Positions 32,767-43,706 of a DNA stretch of 64,000 nucleotides are shown here, piece by piece. This DNA is from Cryoendolithus antarcticus (taxonomy: Eukaryota > Ascomycota > Dothideomycetes > Cladosporiales > Cladosporiaceae). The stretch lies in NCBI GenBank assembly GCA_002077065.1, contig NAJO01000017.1:496001-560000 (forward strand), given 5' to 3'. How positions within the stretch are numbered: the stretch's first letter is position 1; each line of letters opens with the position of its first letter. The translations under genes were made by a program, and so were the position numbers. The notes beneath the pieces were generated by a model that saw only the letters and a list, made by a program, of their open reading frames with translations, did not search any database and was not told the DNA's origin.

Positions 32767-35443
32767 ATGTCTTCGACCACCGCCCACCCCCGTCGCCGGC
32801 CCATTCGCTCCTCGAGTCCCTCCATGACTCCTTCGTTGATCGACTGCTTCCAGAACATGAACATCCGCAAGGGAGACACCTTTCATGTACCGCATAACAT
32901 TGGCAAGGACGTCTGGGACCCACTAGAGTCTGGATCCAGTACTTCGCCATCTATGCCTGGGCGCTCTTCGACTTGCCCTCATTCCCTCGAGCAACTGCTT
33001 ATCGGTAGTGGTGAGCGTCGTGTCGCAGACCTTCTCGCTAGAGTCGACAAGGCAGTTGCGACGCAGTCAAAGCTTGCCCTTGGCACCTTCCTCAGTGAGC
33101 CAGAGGTGCTACCAGTCCCAACGTTTCTGGTGGACAACACCAACGTCCAAGAAGGCGAGCCCATCAAGACCGCCGAGCGTCATCACCGCCACAGCCACTC
33201 TTCTGACAGTGGTATCGGCTCGAGCGTCGCCGACTCGGAGTCTTTGTACAGCACGTCGCCGCAGACCGGTAAGGCAGGCCGCCAAAGTGCCTTAGGCAAC
33301 AGCGCTAACTTCAGCATAGCTGTTCTGGACACCGAAGTGGGGCAGGATGACATGACGTCTGCAACATTAGAGCGCGGCCTCAGCCAGTACGCCAAAGACC
33401 AGATTCATCGACACATTATCCAGCCCATCCTTCAAGAGCAGACACTACGAGAGTTCCATGGCCTCATCAAGGACGTGCCCAACAGAATCGGATCGAAAGA
33501 GATCAAGAATCTGCGCGATTTGGAGAAGACGTTGATCTTCCTTGCACCTGTAAGTGATGACGACCGTCAATGTTTGGAGTGTGCGTTTGCTTATTGGTGT
33601 TCCGGCGTAAAGGACTACTCACGTTCTCCTTCGGCGTACCTTCGATTCTGCGAGCGAACAGTCCGAGTCCTGCACACGACAGTCACCACTCTCCACGAGA
33701 GCGACCAGAAAGCACCGACCGAACGTCCGTATACGCAGGGTTACTTCTTCGATTTGGTTGAGCAGGTGTGTTTTGGCGTCATCGCGCAGGCTGGCAGCCT
33801 GCCTTATATTGACCATGTGCCACAGATTCGCAGATACGCCACTATACTGGCGGCTACACGAGAGAAGCAAGCCAAAGGCGAGAAGCTGGACGCAATGGAT
33901 TACACTCCGTAAGTCGTTTCACATCACGAAAGCATTGGCTCAGAGGATCCGGTGGATTCGGCCGCAGCGCAAGCCACCGCCAAGACTACATGCCGCAAAC
34001 ATGTATGCGGCACGGTCAAGTGCTGCGGACCACCGCCGGTAACTCATAAGAGCTTGCGATCATCTTCATCAATGACCGGTGAAACCATGTATCACGTGCT
34101 AATACATATGCAGGGATGAATGTCTCACGCTGGAAGGTGGGATGACTCAGAATGGAAAGCCAGCTGAGCTTATCCGTCACAAGGACGGCAAGGCCATAAG
34201 TATTACTTCTGGCCGTCTTCTGTCTGAGGAGGAGATGGCGTCCAACTCCATGAAGCGCCCCATCTCCGTCGACTACGATGACGACGACGATGATGTATTG
34301 CGCTCGATGGCGCGCCGTAAGAAGGGCGCCAAGCCCGAGATCCACGGTTGCCCCCAATGCGATAAGGAATTCAAGCGCCCATGCGACTTGACGAAACACA
34401 TCAAGACACACGAGAGGCCATGGAAGTGCTCGGAAGAAGATTGCAAGTATTACGAATACGGCTGGCCGACCGAGAAGGAGCGGGACCGCCATGTCAACGA
34501 CAAACACGCTTCCACGCCGTCGCTCTACCACTGCTTGTACAAGCCATGCCCGTACACCTCAAAGCGCGAGAGCAACTGCAAGCAGCACATGGAGAAGGCG
34601 CACAACTGGACCTACGTCCGTTCGAAGAACAACGGCAAGGGGCGCGCACTTGATGTGACTCGTTTGCCACAGGGCTCGATGCCTGCCTCGCCCGCCTCGG
34701 CAATGATGACGCCGCTGACTCCCATCGCGCCGTCGCCATCTGTCTCGGCACAGTCATGGGTCAGCAGCTCTCGCAATGGGTCGATGGCGCCGCCGCCAAG
34801 TCTGCCGAGCCACTACGGCACACCCATCTTCACGCACCCATCACCATCATTCGCCAACCACTTCAACATGAAGTTCGACTTCAACGATATGGAGAAGTTC
34901 CCCACCACGCCAGCGTTGAGTGACGATCGCCACGGCTCGTCGGCGAGCTCTAGCTCTGGATTGATGCTCGATGGCGCAGGCTACGATGACCACATGTCGC
35001 CGGAAGATTTCACCTTTCCAAGTGACGCCTTCAGCTTCAACGACTTTTCGTGGCAGGAGCAATCCTCTGCCAATATGCCCGCTGGTTGCGGCTACGCCAC
35101 CCACGCCCACCCCATCAACACCCAGATCGCCGGCAGCTCGGGCCAGGCTTCGGCAGGTGCGCGCCCAGATCTTGCCTTTACCACCCCAGATATTTATGAC
35201 GACATGTCCATGGACCCGATGGACACCAATTTCGGTGGACCAGGAGCGGACTTCACTCTCTTCAGCAACACTTCGTCTGCGCCCCCCATGTCATCCGCTG
35301 GCCAAATGATCCCCTCGCTCACACCCGGCGGAACGTGGGGCAACTTCGGTGGGCAGTTCGAGTACGCCGCTGAGGCTGCGCCGAGGATGCCGACCGACTC
35401 CAGCGCGTTGAAGGAATTGTTCCCTGAGTTGGCGGAGAACTAA
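32767..35443 (+). CDS. ace1: C2H2 zinc-finger regulator ACE1/StzA orthologue
   Basis: Four exons, 32767-33549, 33613-33765, 33826-33908 and 34114-35443, encode 782 residues; introns are 63, 60, 63+142=205 nt in the order listed. The N terminus (PRRRPIRSSSPS, then NIRKGDTFHVP, then HSSDSGIGSSVADS) and the middle block (IGSKEIKNLRDLEKTLIFLAP, then PYTQGYFFDL) match ACE1. The DNA-binding part follows EIHGCPQCDKEFKRPCDLTKH and contains three finger-like units, with GWPTEKERDRHVNDKH and SKRESNCKQHMEKAHNWTYV. An acidic run and a Ser/Pro-rich C terminus flank it. ACE1 represses cellulase and xylanase genes in Trichoderma; StzA links it to stress responses in Aspergillus. Introns 1 and 2 are stop-free and in frame, so retained forms are possible. 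Confidence 0.9.
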
Positions 35444-36687
35444 GGATGCGGGTAAGAGCATGAGGAACATGCGAGATGATGACAGATACGACAACAGGGT
35501 GTAAGTGAGCACAGTGGGAACGAAGGAAATCATGCGACAGCAAGAAATACCACATCCCCCAAAAATGTAACGATACCAAACCCAAGACACATGAGGGGCA
35601 GCTTGTGACAACCTCGGGATACAGGGACGGCGTTATGGCACACATCACGGCTCCACTACCAGACTCACATTTGCTTGTCACGGGAGGAATGAAAGTGCTT
35701 TTTCGGACAACGGATGGACACGTGACGGCGAAGTTGTGAGGATTGCCTTGAGAACAATGGCACGGCATATGTAGCATTTGATAGCTGAACAATGGTCAGC
35801 AATGAAGGGTCAATGACAGAAGACCCGATGGTCACTCGACTGAGTTGTATGGATCTGGTATAGACTTCGCGAGCTGCGAAGTGCTCTTTTGAAGATGCTC
35901 CTTGAGAACGGAGACGGAAGTGAGGTGCTGCTTGGTGATATGCCTCTAATGTAAGCATGGCGATCTGTCGGCCTCGTACTACTGGTCACTGTTTGCGATA
36001 CTTCTCGAACGGCAAAAGTTCGTCACCGCTCCCAGCTGTGAGTTCGAAGTCAAATCAACTTTCAATTTTGCTACCCTATTGCGAATCTTTATTGCGCCCT
36101 TCCTCGCACGGCTATGAATCTGGATTACAGGCGCACACCATGCTGTGAAGCATGCTGAACGTCAGTGTCATGCCGAAGCGGGTTCTTTGGTGTCACAGGT
36201 TCTGCTCGCCCTTCGAAGACGCCTGGAAACCACATCCCTGCCATCGATCATGTGTATATGCACAAGCGCATCGATTCCCATGAAGCGGGACCTGTTCGGA
36301 GTGTCCGTTGTATGGGAAGGTGGCGATAGAGCATGACCAAAAGTCAGTTGCGAAGTCAGCGAATCGACTTTTTGTTCATGGTTAGCAGAGTACTTGACCC
36401 ATGGCACCGGGAGAGGGTTACCCACCGGACGAAACGTCAATGTGCGGAGGACAGCGGAGGACAGCGGGGTACCATCGAGGACGGGAAGGGTCTGGTTTGA
36501 ATTGATTGTAGGACTAGGTTAAGTAGGCGCTGCTATCGCGCCATTGAACTCTTTATTCTTGCTCTGGTTTACTCAAACAGCAACAACTTTGATCCCGATC
36601 AAGTCACTCAACCCACACAACCGGTGCCAATCTCGTCCTTATCGAACGACACACGCCAATACTACAACACACTCACATCCACACATC
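35444..36687. other. Intergenic region, 1.24 kb
   Basis: This is the 3' flank of ACE1 and the promoter of the next plus-strand gene. The open frame of that gene extends upstream to 36544 but starts with TTG. A small tandem (cggaggacag twice) sits near 36444. No gene is supportable. Confidence 0.5.
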
Positions 36688-37767
36688 ATGGCCAGCCCCA
36701 TCCCTGCCCCGATGGTCGTCATGCCAGAAGTCTTCGGCTTGCCTCCATCTCCAATCTCTCCTGGCAGCAGTCGTCAGCCGTACAGCAACCGCCTAGCAGT
36801 CGACGATATCCTCAACCCACGTAGATCAAGCGACGCACCTCGCTGGGACTACGGCGCCAGGCGATCAAGCTTTCGAGACCCTGTCCTCAGCCGTGAGAAG
36901 TCTCATAACGAGCTTCAACGGCAACCAGCGTGGTGGCAGTGGAGACCCGTCGTCGATACATCCAGACATGGAATTGTGATATCTTCCATTGAAGAAGTGC
37001 AGGCCGATGATGAAGGGAATGACGAGAAGGCGAAGAGGAAGAGGAGTCTGAAGGAAGGATTGAGAAGTGTGCTGAAGAGTATGAAGAAGCGGGTGGACAG
37101 TGTGAGGTCTAGCCCGGGTACGAAGTCGCTGAAGGAGGAGAAGTCGTTCGAAGTGATTGGGAGGGGAAGTCTGGAGAGGTTGTTGGGGTGGGGTGTTGCG
37201 CAGAGGAGCGAGGATGTGAGTGAAGAGGAACTGAATGAGGAAATGTACGATGCAGAAGGGGATGTGTATGATGACGACGCTGTGAGCTTCCGATCCGTTG
37301 CGATGGGTGGCGCGGACGCCTCGAATCATCATGGTCCCACCCTTCGCGACGGCGAGGATGAAGTCGATCCTCTGGACGATGCCGACGCTGCGCGGGTATC
37401 CCTTCATGGAGAAGTGGTACCCCGAGCCGGACCAACGAACACCGTCATGCGATCACCATCAATCTCAGCGCCGCGCAAACTCTCTGATGCCGAACGGATA
37501 GAGCTAGACTACATCGCCCTTCAACACCAGCGGAGCATGATTCTCGCTCAGAGAAGAGGCGTCTTCTGCGACTACAAGATCAAGGAGAGCTTTGCAGATG
37601 CTTTTCGCCGTCGCAGAACAAGCGAGGCAAAGCAGTGGAGGGCTTCGGAGTCGCTGAGGGAGGAGGTGGAGAAGGCGAAGCAGCAGAGGGACAGGGAGTT
37701 TCGGAAGTTTTGCGAGATTAATGGCTACCAGATGGGCGCGCAGAAGAGGCGGTGGACAGCGCTTTGA
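36688..37767 (+). CDS. Uncharacterised fungal protein with basic C-terminal helix
   Basis: A single exon of 359 residues from the first ATG at 36688. I do not recognise a named family. The N terminus is Pro/Ser-rich (PIPAPMVVMPEVFGLPPSP). The middle has a Lys/Arg-rich stretch (EKAKRKRSLKEGLRSVLK) and an acidic stretch around EEELNEEMYDAEGDVYDDD. The C-terminal 80 residues form a strongly charged, probably helical segment (LSDAERIELDYIALQHQRS, then EEVEKAKQQRDREFRKF), which looks like the conserved part. No signal peptide or membrane segment is seen, so it is probably cytoplasmic or nuclear. Confidence 0.75.
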   Translation: MASPIPAPMVVMPEVFGLPPSPISPGSSRQPYSNRLAVDDILNPRRSSDAPRWDYGARRSSFRDPVLSREKSHNELQRQPAWWQWRPVVDTSRHGIVISSIEEVQADDEGNDEKAKRKRSLKEGLRSVLKSMKKRVDSVRSSPGTKSLKEEKSFEVIGRGSLERLLGWGVAQRSEDVSEEELNEEMYDAEGDVYDDDAVSFRSVAMGGADASNHHGPTLRDGEDEVDPLDDADAARVSLHGEVVPRAGPTNTVMRSPSISAPRKLSDAERIELDYIALQHQRSMILAQRRGVFCDYKIKESFADAFRRRRTSEAKQWRASESLREEVEKAKQQRDREFRKFCEINGYQMGAQKRRWTAL

Positions 37768-38169
37768 TGACAGAATGAGGAAGTGGAATGTGAATGGAGT
37801 CGTCAAGTAATGAGCGTCTTGTTTCGCCTTCTCGCACAGGCTCATTGGCTCGGTAGTAAACAACGCTAGATACTGTCAGCTTCCGGTGCAAACGATGTTC
37901 TACCCAGCTGCGGACAATAGCCTGCACCGAAGCCATTCACAAGTTCACAATGCCCATGTCGTGATACACCGCGAGTCGCTGCGTCCAGACGCCAAAACGG
38001 CCAGCCCATACCAACGTCGCCCATCATCTTGCCAGCCATAATGATTTCCCAATGCGATTCTACGCCGGAACGCCTCGCTGAACTCTCAAGCATAAGCCGT
38101 CTTTTAGACCTTTCGCCCTTCCCACAAGAACGCCACATACAAAAGTGAAGAGCGCCGTTGCCAAGCCCC
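37768..38169. other. Convergent intergenic region
   Basis: It lies between the stop codons of two uncharacterised genes. I see nothing beyond 3' flanks. Confidence 0.5.
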
Positions 38170-40437
38170 TCAGTTCCCCCAACTCCCTCTCCTCGCCGCA
38201 GTGCCCCAGTTACTCTCACTACTCACCATATCCTTCTCCTGCCTAGCCCACTCTCTGATATAGCTCTTCAGAGCCTGCCACCTTACGCATCCCTCTTCTT
38301 TGACCTCTTCACCACCGCCTTCGAAGTCGTCGCCAAGTCGGATATATCCTCGTGGCTGCTCTCCAGCCTTCACATCGTCCTGCCTCAGCTCAGCGATCGA
38401 TATCCTCGAGATCTTGCTCAGCTCGGCGTCGAAGGCTCGGGCCAAGGAAGGGTAGCCGAGGGAGAGGTAGTTGTAGACTTGTGTGATGAACGTGTCAGGG
38501 TAATCGCGGGACATGACTTCGTCGAGTTCCTTCTCGTAGACCAGAAGTGCATCGAGGGTATTCACTGCGCCCGGAGTGAGAAGTTGGGGCGGAGTCTGAG
38601 GTGTAGAGATGCCCGGATGAATTGCCATGGCAATGTGGGGTGGGATAGCGAAGGAGTGCTCGAAAGGGTTTACCTTGGTCTCGAAGCGAGGAGTCATCAG
38701 ACCGGTGGGCTGGGTGGGCGGTGCGAGGCCCGTGTTGGTAGATTCGGCTGTTCCGTGGCAGAAGCCACCCCACAGACCTGGCGACCTTGCCGAAGCGTCG
38801 TGGATGCTAGTCGAGGGCGTCTTGATGCTAGTGAAGTTCGGCTTTGGGCTCGGTTTGCCTTGCCACAGTGCTGGCTCTGCGTCTGCTTTGTTTGCTTCCG
38901 AGGCGCTTTGCTCGGACAGATAGCACATCTGGTTCCGCAGAGCTGTCGAGCCTTGCGTGACATCGAACCGCGCTGGCTCTGGCGACCGGCATCGTGGAAA
39001 TCGTAGATCATTTCCGAGCATAGGAGGCCGAATCCCACCCCCGGGAGCGGTCATGTCTGCATTTTGCTGATACTCAGCAACGGAACCAGGTACCCACCAA
39101 GGACCCTGCGTCACCTGCCTCCCAATGATGCGATTTGCACGCCGCTCCTGCTCCACTTGCTCGCCATGCTTCTGCATCTCGAGCTGCTCGTACGGCACCT
39201 GTGTACTCTCCCTTCGATGCTTGGCAAGGATCTCATCCTCATGGCCTTCCCACGTCGCCGGTCGGTCTTCAAGACTGTCGTCACTGTCGTTTTCCTGCTC
39301 CTCATTCACGTAATGATGCACAGGCTCGTGAAATGTCGTGTTAGGGAATGCAGCCAGCACTTGGTCACGCATCTTCTCCTCTGCACGCTTTGCCTCGAGC
39401 TTCCGCAGATAATCTGATACACCCTCATCGATGCTCTCCCGTATGCGAGTGGCATGCTTGAACTCAGTATATGAAGTGCTCGAGGTCACGATCGGCGAGT
39501 CCTGCCCAGGACTACTGGACAGGGATGTCGATTGCGAACCAGTCTCACTTTCCGAGCTGTCGATTGTGTCGAGTTCTGGCAAACGGAACGAATGCGAGCG
39601 CTCCACGAAGCGCGAAGATGGCCTCACTCCGTGTTCAAGAGCCTCAATCTCGCGCCTGATCTTGGAGGTAGGATCCATGGGATGTGATGCGTTGCGTTGA
39701 CGCTGTGCATCATCGATTTTGTTGTCTTCATTATCCGATTCCTCGAGCGCAGAACTGCCACTACCGCGTGACTTGTTGCTCTTGACGTGGTGACGATGCT
39801 CACGTGCGTGCACTCCGAAGCCCTCCTCGGTCTTATCCGCAAACGTGATGGCTTTGCTCTGATCCGCCTTGCGTGTCCGTCTCGCTGTGTCGATCAGTAT
39901 CGGTGCAAACCTGCGTGGAGCTTGGCCCTGCTTCGTAGTCACTGCAGCATCAGGTGCCACATCCTCGTCTTGCCCTGAGCTTGTACGAGAGCTCTCGAAC
40001 GACCCGGTATTGAAGTGTGGCTGTCTCTTATCCCGCTCCTGCTTACTGCTGGTGTGCGTGTGCTCCACAGGTTCAGGAGCGAACTTCCTCACTTTCGGTT
40101 TCTCAGCCTTGTCCTTCTCCTGCGCATCTTTCGATGATCTAGAAGTATGCTCCACAGGCTCTGGAGCGAACTTTCTGGCCCTTTTTGGCTCCGGCGTGCC
40201 GTCCCTGTCCTTCGACGATCGACTCGTCTGCTCAACCGGCTGTCCCGCAAACCGCCGAGCTGGTCTCGAAGCCGTCAAGTCGCCAGTCTCCGGCCAATTG
40301 CGGCTCAGTGCAGAGCCTCGAAAGGGCAATGATATGCTCTCTGTGGCGGATGCAGCAATATCCGCATCGGGTACGGCGACCTCGACATGGTCTACGTCAC
40401 CCTGGGCAGGTCTTTTCGGCGAAGTGGATGGAGGCAT
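38170..40437 (-). CDS. Fungal protein with repeated KFAPEPVEHTSRSSK motif
   Basis: A single exon of 755 residues; the ATG at 40437 is used because the upstream codon opening the frame is GTG. The N-terminal 200 residues carry a 15-16-residue motif at least four times: RRFAGQPVEQTSRSSKDRD, ARKFAPEPVEHTSRSSKD, VRKFAPEPVEHTHTSSKQ and the more distant RRFAPILIDTARRTRK. The middle is Ser/Glu-rich and disordered with a charged helix near EAKRAEEKMRDQV. A more conserved C-terminal half includes GPWWVPGSVAEYQQNADMT, GGGIRPPMLGNDLRFPRC and LWGGFCHG. This looks like a known but unnamed Pezizomycotina family. The motif could be a short linear interaction site; that is inference. Confidence 0.85.
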   Translation of the reverse strand: MPPSTSPKRPAQGDVDHVEVAVPDADIAASATESISLPFRGSALSRNWPETGDLTASRPARRFAGQPVEQTSRSSKDRDGTPEPKRARKFAPEPVEHTSRSSKDAQEKDKAEKPKVRKFAPEPVEHTHTSSKQERDKRQPHFNTGSFESSRTSSGQDEDVAPDAAVTTKQGQAPRRFAPILIDTARRTRKADQSKAITFADKTEEGFGVHAREHRHHVKSNKSRGSGSSALEESDNEDNKIDDAQRQRNASHPMDPTSKIRREIEALEHGVRPSSRFVERSHSFRLPELDTIDSSESETGSQSTSLSSSPGQDSPIVTSSTSYTEFKHATRIRESIDEGVSDYLRKLEAKRAEEKMRDQVLAAFPNTTFHEPVHHYVNEEQENDSDDSLEDRPATWEGHEDEILAKHRRESTQVPYEQLEMQKHGEQVEQERRANRIIGRQVTQGPWWVPGSVAEYQQNADMTAPGGGIRPPMLGNDLRFPRCRSPEPARFDVTQGSTALRNQMCYLSEQSASEANKADAEPALWQGKPSPKPNFTSIKTPSTSIHDASARSPGLWGGFCHGTAESTNTGLAPPTQPTGLMTPRFETKVNPFEHSFAIPPHIAMAIHPGISTPQTPPQLLTPGAVNTLDALLVYEKELDEVMSRDYPDTFITQVYNYLSLGYPSLARAFDAELSKISRISIAELRQDDVKAGEQPRGYIRLGDDFEGGGEEVKEEGCVRWQALKSYIREWARQEKDMVSSESNWGTAARRGSWGN

Positions 40438-42061
40438 CGTCGAAGCGAGGCCGTACCAGGCAGTCCGCCCAAGTATAGAGTGCACCGGGGTCCTTCATGT
40501 ACTTTCGTCAAAGATGAAGGGGGGCCGACCAGGCCAGGTGGGTAAGCCGAGATGATAGGACTCCTTCGCCAAACGGCCTGTGTAACGATGGTTGTTCCTA
40601 AGCGGTCTTCGTGCAGGGCGATATATGGCGCAGTTGAAGTGAGGGTTCGGACTGTGGTTGAGATACTGCAATCCACCTCACTCGAAATGTCCGGCAATTC
40701 ATGCAGTCCACAAAGCGATTTTGTTAATATCGGCCTTTCCAATGGCAATATGTGAGTTGACGGGCAGTAGGTGGAATGGCTTTGTAGTGTGGCAGTGGCC
40801 TGGTTGAGTGTCGAGGCAAGCGTTGAGCTTCAGTGTGCAAATCAGGCTGCACGTGCGACGTTGCTATCTGTTAACCGGAAGGCCGCGGCAGAAGCAGAAG
40901 ACCTAGATACTGTGCGAGAGAGCGACGAGAATGTAACACCGCCAATAGTATACTACAATAAGCAGACGCGAACTACATGATAGATGTATAGATTCGACAT
41001 AGAGTGTGGAGGTGGAATTCACGGGTCTCGAACCTTACGGCGCACGCGGGATGACGGCGGGGCCCAAGGGCATGTCAACTATGGATCGGGATCTGCGACG
41101 CGAACCTGGGGAGAGAAAACGCAGGATGGTCATTGGCTTGAGACTCCATGTCTGAAGTAGCACTACACCTCCTCGGTCTGGGGGAGCTTGCAGTTTATCA
41201 GGTACAAAGGCGCCGCCGATGCTCGCGTGCGCTGCTGATCGAGCTCGCCCTCCACAAGTCCGTTGTTAGTTGACGCGAGAACACCCGAGCTGATAGAGAT
41301 TGCGGGTAGTCAAGACTATCTCGACTACACGTATGCGAAGCTGAGGGGTGTAGACTCGACAGTGATCTCGATTCAGCACACCGCTCTGAGCACTGTGGAA
41401 CTGCCAACCTTACTGCGGCTCGTCTTCTTCGTCGGGGACAAGATGCTGTTCACACTGTGCAGTAGTAGAACAGCGTCGAATATTATCGGAAGCACTCGGG
41501 TGCAGGGAAGCGGGAATTGGCGCGACGCGAAGAGTCGTCGATCGCGCCGCGGTGTCACGAGCAAGTCTCGGAGGATGTGAGGGTGTAGGAGGAGCTGTTG
41601 ACCATCGGGACACAGGCTCGTGGCGTGGGCGGGACGAACCTTGAGCGACAGTAGACGTGGGGTCCGTGCGATGGAACTCGAGAAAAAGTGCAGCAATAAC
41701 GCGATGCTTGAAGGGTAAGTGGTACTAACGGTAGTGGCTCATGCGGTATGGATACTGCGCGAGAGAGAGCTCTTCATAAGGCCATAACACGTACCAATGC
41801 TCAAGCAATGGTGTGGATTGCCTTGCGGGCTTCGAGCAGGAAGAGGAAGAACCTACAATACAAATGCTGCCCAGAGGAGGCCATGAGCCGTACACACATA
41901 CGAGCTCTACAAGCGTACCACTGCTCCAATCAGTCTGCTTGCTTGCGCGAAATTATCCATCCAATCCATCTTCAACATCGATAGCGGCACCCAGCTCATG
42001 TGAGTCGTTTACCTGCGAATAATGCTGCCCTTGTAGCCCCGAAGCAATACTACAACGAAAC
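40438..42061. other. Intergenic region, 1.62 kb
   Basis: This is the longest gap in the window, between two minus-strand genes. It contains motif-free frames of up to 107 codons. A sequence resembling a tRNA B box near 41028 does not fold into a T arm. I see no supportable gene. Confidence 0.5.
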
Positions 42062-43210
42062 CTAGATCACATCCGCAGGAACACCCGAGGGCGTTCCACT
42101 CAAACTCGTAAGCGAGCTCAATGGATCGCGAGCATCCTCAAAATCCTTCTTCCAGCTGCGCTCCAGCTTCTTCGTGCTGAGACTGCTAAGCAAAGAGTAC
42201 TTGTCTTCCACCTCAACCTGCTGAACGCCGTCGCTCTCATCACCCGAATCGGCACTGCCTGCGGATGATGCATTCGCCTCCGTCTCATCCTCGTCATCGT
42301 CTGCCACTGACTTGGAAGAATCTACATGCATGGCCTTCCGATCATTGTCGATAGTCCCTGGTAATAGAGACTTAGGTGCCATGTGGCCGGCCTTGGTGGC
42401 TTGAGCCTTGGGCTTTGCCGCAGCCTTCGCTTTCGGCTCAGCTGCGACAGTGACCTTCGTCTTCACGGCCCCCTTCACTGCCGACTGCTTAGTAGACTGC
42501 GCAACACCTCTCCCTCCTCTCTTACCTCTAGTCACTTTTTCAAGCCTCCCATATACCACCATTACAACGTCTCCCTCACCGTCCTCGTCATCACTCTCAT
42601 CCTCGTCACTCACTCCAGCATTCTGTACAACGACTCGTGTCATCATCGACATGCGAACTTTGAGCTTCTTGTTCATCCTCACGAACGGACACCACTTCGC
42701 ATGTTTGTCCACCGTGCGCTTCAGCTTGGCCAAAGTGAGTCTCCCGCCAGGCTCGATCGAGGAGTCTCCAGAGGATGAGCTCTCGTCACTGCTACCTGGG
42801 ACCAGAGCTTTCGACGAAGCCTTACGCTTCAGAGCTGTGCACGTGGGAGCTTGCTTACTCTTTGCAGGCGCTGTGGCGCGAGGAGCAGCAGCAGTCTTTC
42901 TCGCAGGAGCTTGGCGAGGCTTAGTCACGGCCTTTGCTTTGGCTTTCGGCTTGATGACAACGTCTGCAGGCTCGTCACTCTCCGTGTCAAGGTTGATCTC
43001 GCCGTCGGAGCCAGACTTGTCGACGTCGATGGGTTCGTTGGCAGACTTGACAGCTATCTTCTGAGCCTTGGGCTTCTCGAGAGTTGCAGTGCGGGCAGTG
43101 TATGCTCGCTTGATGGTCTGGAGACGAGGCTCTACATCTACTCCTGAGCGCTGTTTGGTGGTCGCGGTCTTGTCGCCACGCGGGGCTTTGGTCATGCGCT
43201 TGGGAGGCAT
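42062..43210 (-). CDS. Lys/Ala-rich, acidic-tract nuclear protein, uncharacterised
   Basis: A single exon of 382 residues from the ATG at 43210. Most of it is low-complexity: Lys/Ala/Pro repeats like those of chromatin proteins (KAKAKAVTKPRQAPARKTAAA), Ser/Asp/Glu tracts (SDEDESDDEDGEGD) and several likely basic nuclear-localisation signals. A short ordered-looking core is GRLTLAKLKRTVDKHAKW followed by MNKKLKVRMSMMTR. The composition suggests a nucleolar or chromatin-associated protein, but no domain identifies it and I assign no function. Codon use is unremarkable and the frame is long, supporting a real gene. Confidence 0.72.
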   Translation of the reverse strand: MPPKRMTKAPRGDKTATTKQRSGVDVEPRLQTIKRAYTARTATLEKPKAQKIAVKSANEPIDVDKSGSDGEINLDTESDEPADVVIKPKAKAKAVTKPRQAPARKTAAAPRATAPAKSKQAPTCTALKRKASSKALVPGSSDESSSSGDSSIEPGGRLTLAKLKRTVDKHAKWCPFVRMNKKLKVRMSMMTRVVVQNAGVSDEDESDDEDGEGDVVMVVYGRLEKVTRGKRGGRGVAQSTKQSAVKGAVKTKVTVAAEPKAKAAAKPKAQATKAGHMAPKSLLPGTIDNDRKAMHVDSSKSVADDDEDETEANASSAGSADSGDESDGVQQVEVEDKYSLLSSLSTKKLERSWKKDFEDARDPLSSLTSLSGTPSGVPADVI

Positions 43211-43706
43211 GGTGCGAAAGCTATGTGATCAGAGCGCTTGGGAGGCTGAGTGGATAGGGAGTACTTAATCATGGTGAGACGGGACGTTGACAACGGCGGC
43301 TTTGCTTGCTGCTATGCCTTGCTATCCGACAAAGGAAATGAGTCGGGACGAAAGAAGCTCGCGTGTTGTTAAAGACAGCTGTCGTTCACCGGGAAGGAGA
43401 AATGAAAAAGATCAGACTTGGAAAGCGCAGAAGGGGAGAGATCCTACCAGAGATCGTCGTCTGTAGTGGGTGGGCGTCGGCAGAAAGGAAACGAAAGTCC
43501 ATATGCGCCATTGACTTCCGTAGATACTTCCGTCTCACCTGTAGTCAGAGGTTCGGCAATTCGTGCTGGAGATGAGGTAAACCAAATGTGACGCCTAATG
43601 GCGTGGGATTGGTGGAATGTGTTCAGGTCAGCGTTCATTCATAGATACCTTAGGTAGAGTCCAAGTCTTCAGGCCAACAGAATCATATCACCACCTAAGT
43701 CCATGA
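43211..43706. other. Intergenic region
   Basis: This is the promoter side of the Lys-rich protein gene and 3' flank of the aspartic protease gene (both minus). I see no gene. Confidence 0.5.

Noticed and set aside
41016..41110. Possible minus-strand tRNA: GGTTCGAGACC at about 41024-41034 matches the B-box consensus.
   Set aside because: The bases around the loop cannot form a 5-bp T stem, and no acceptor stem or anticodon arm could be found at the expected distances.
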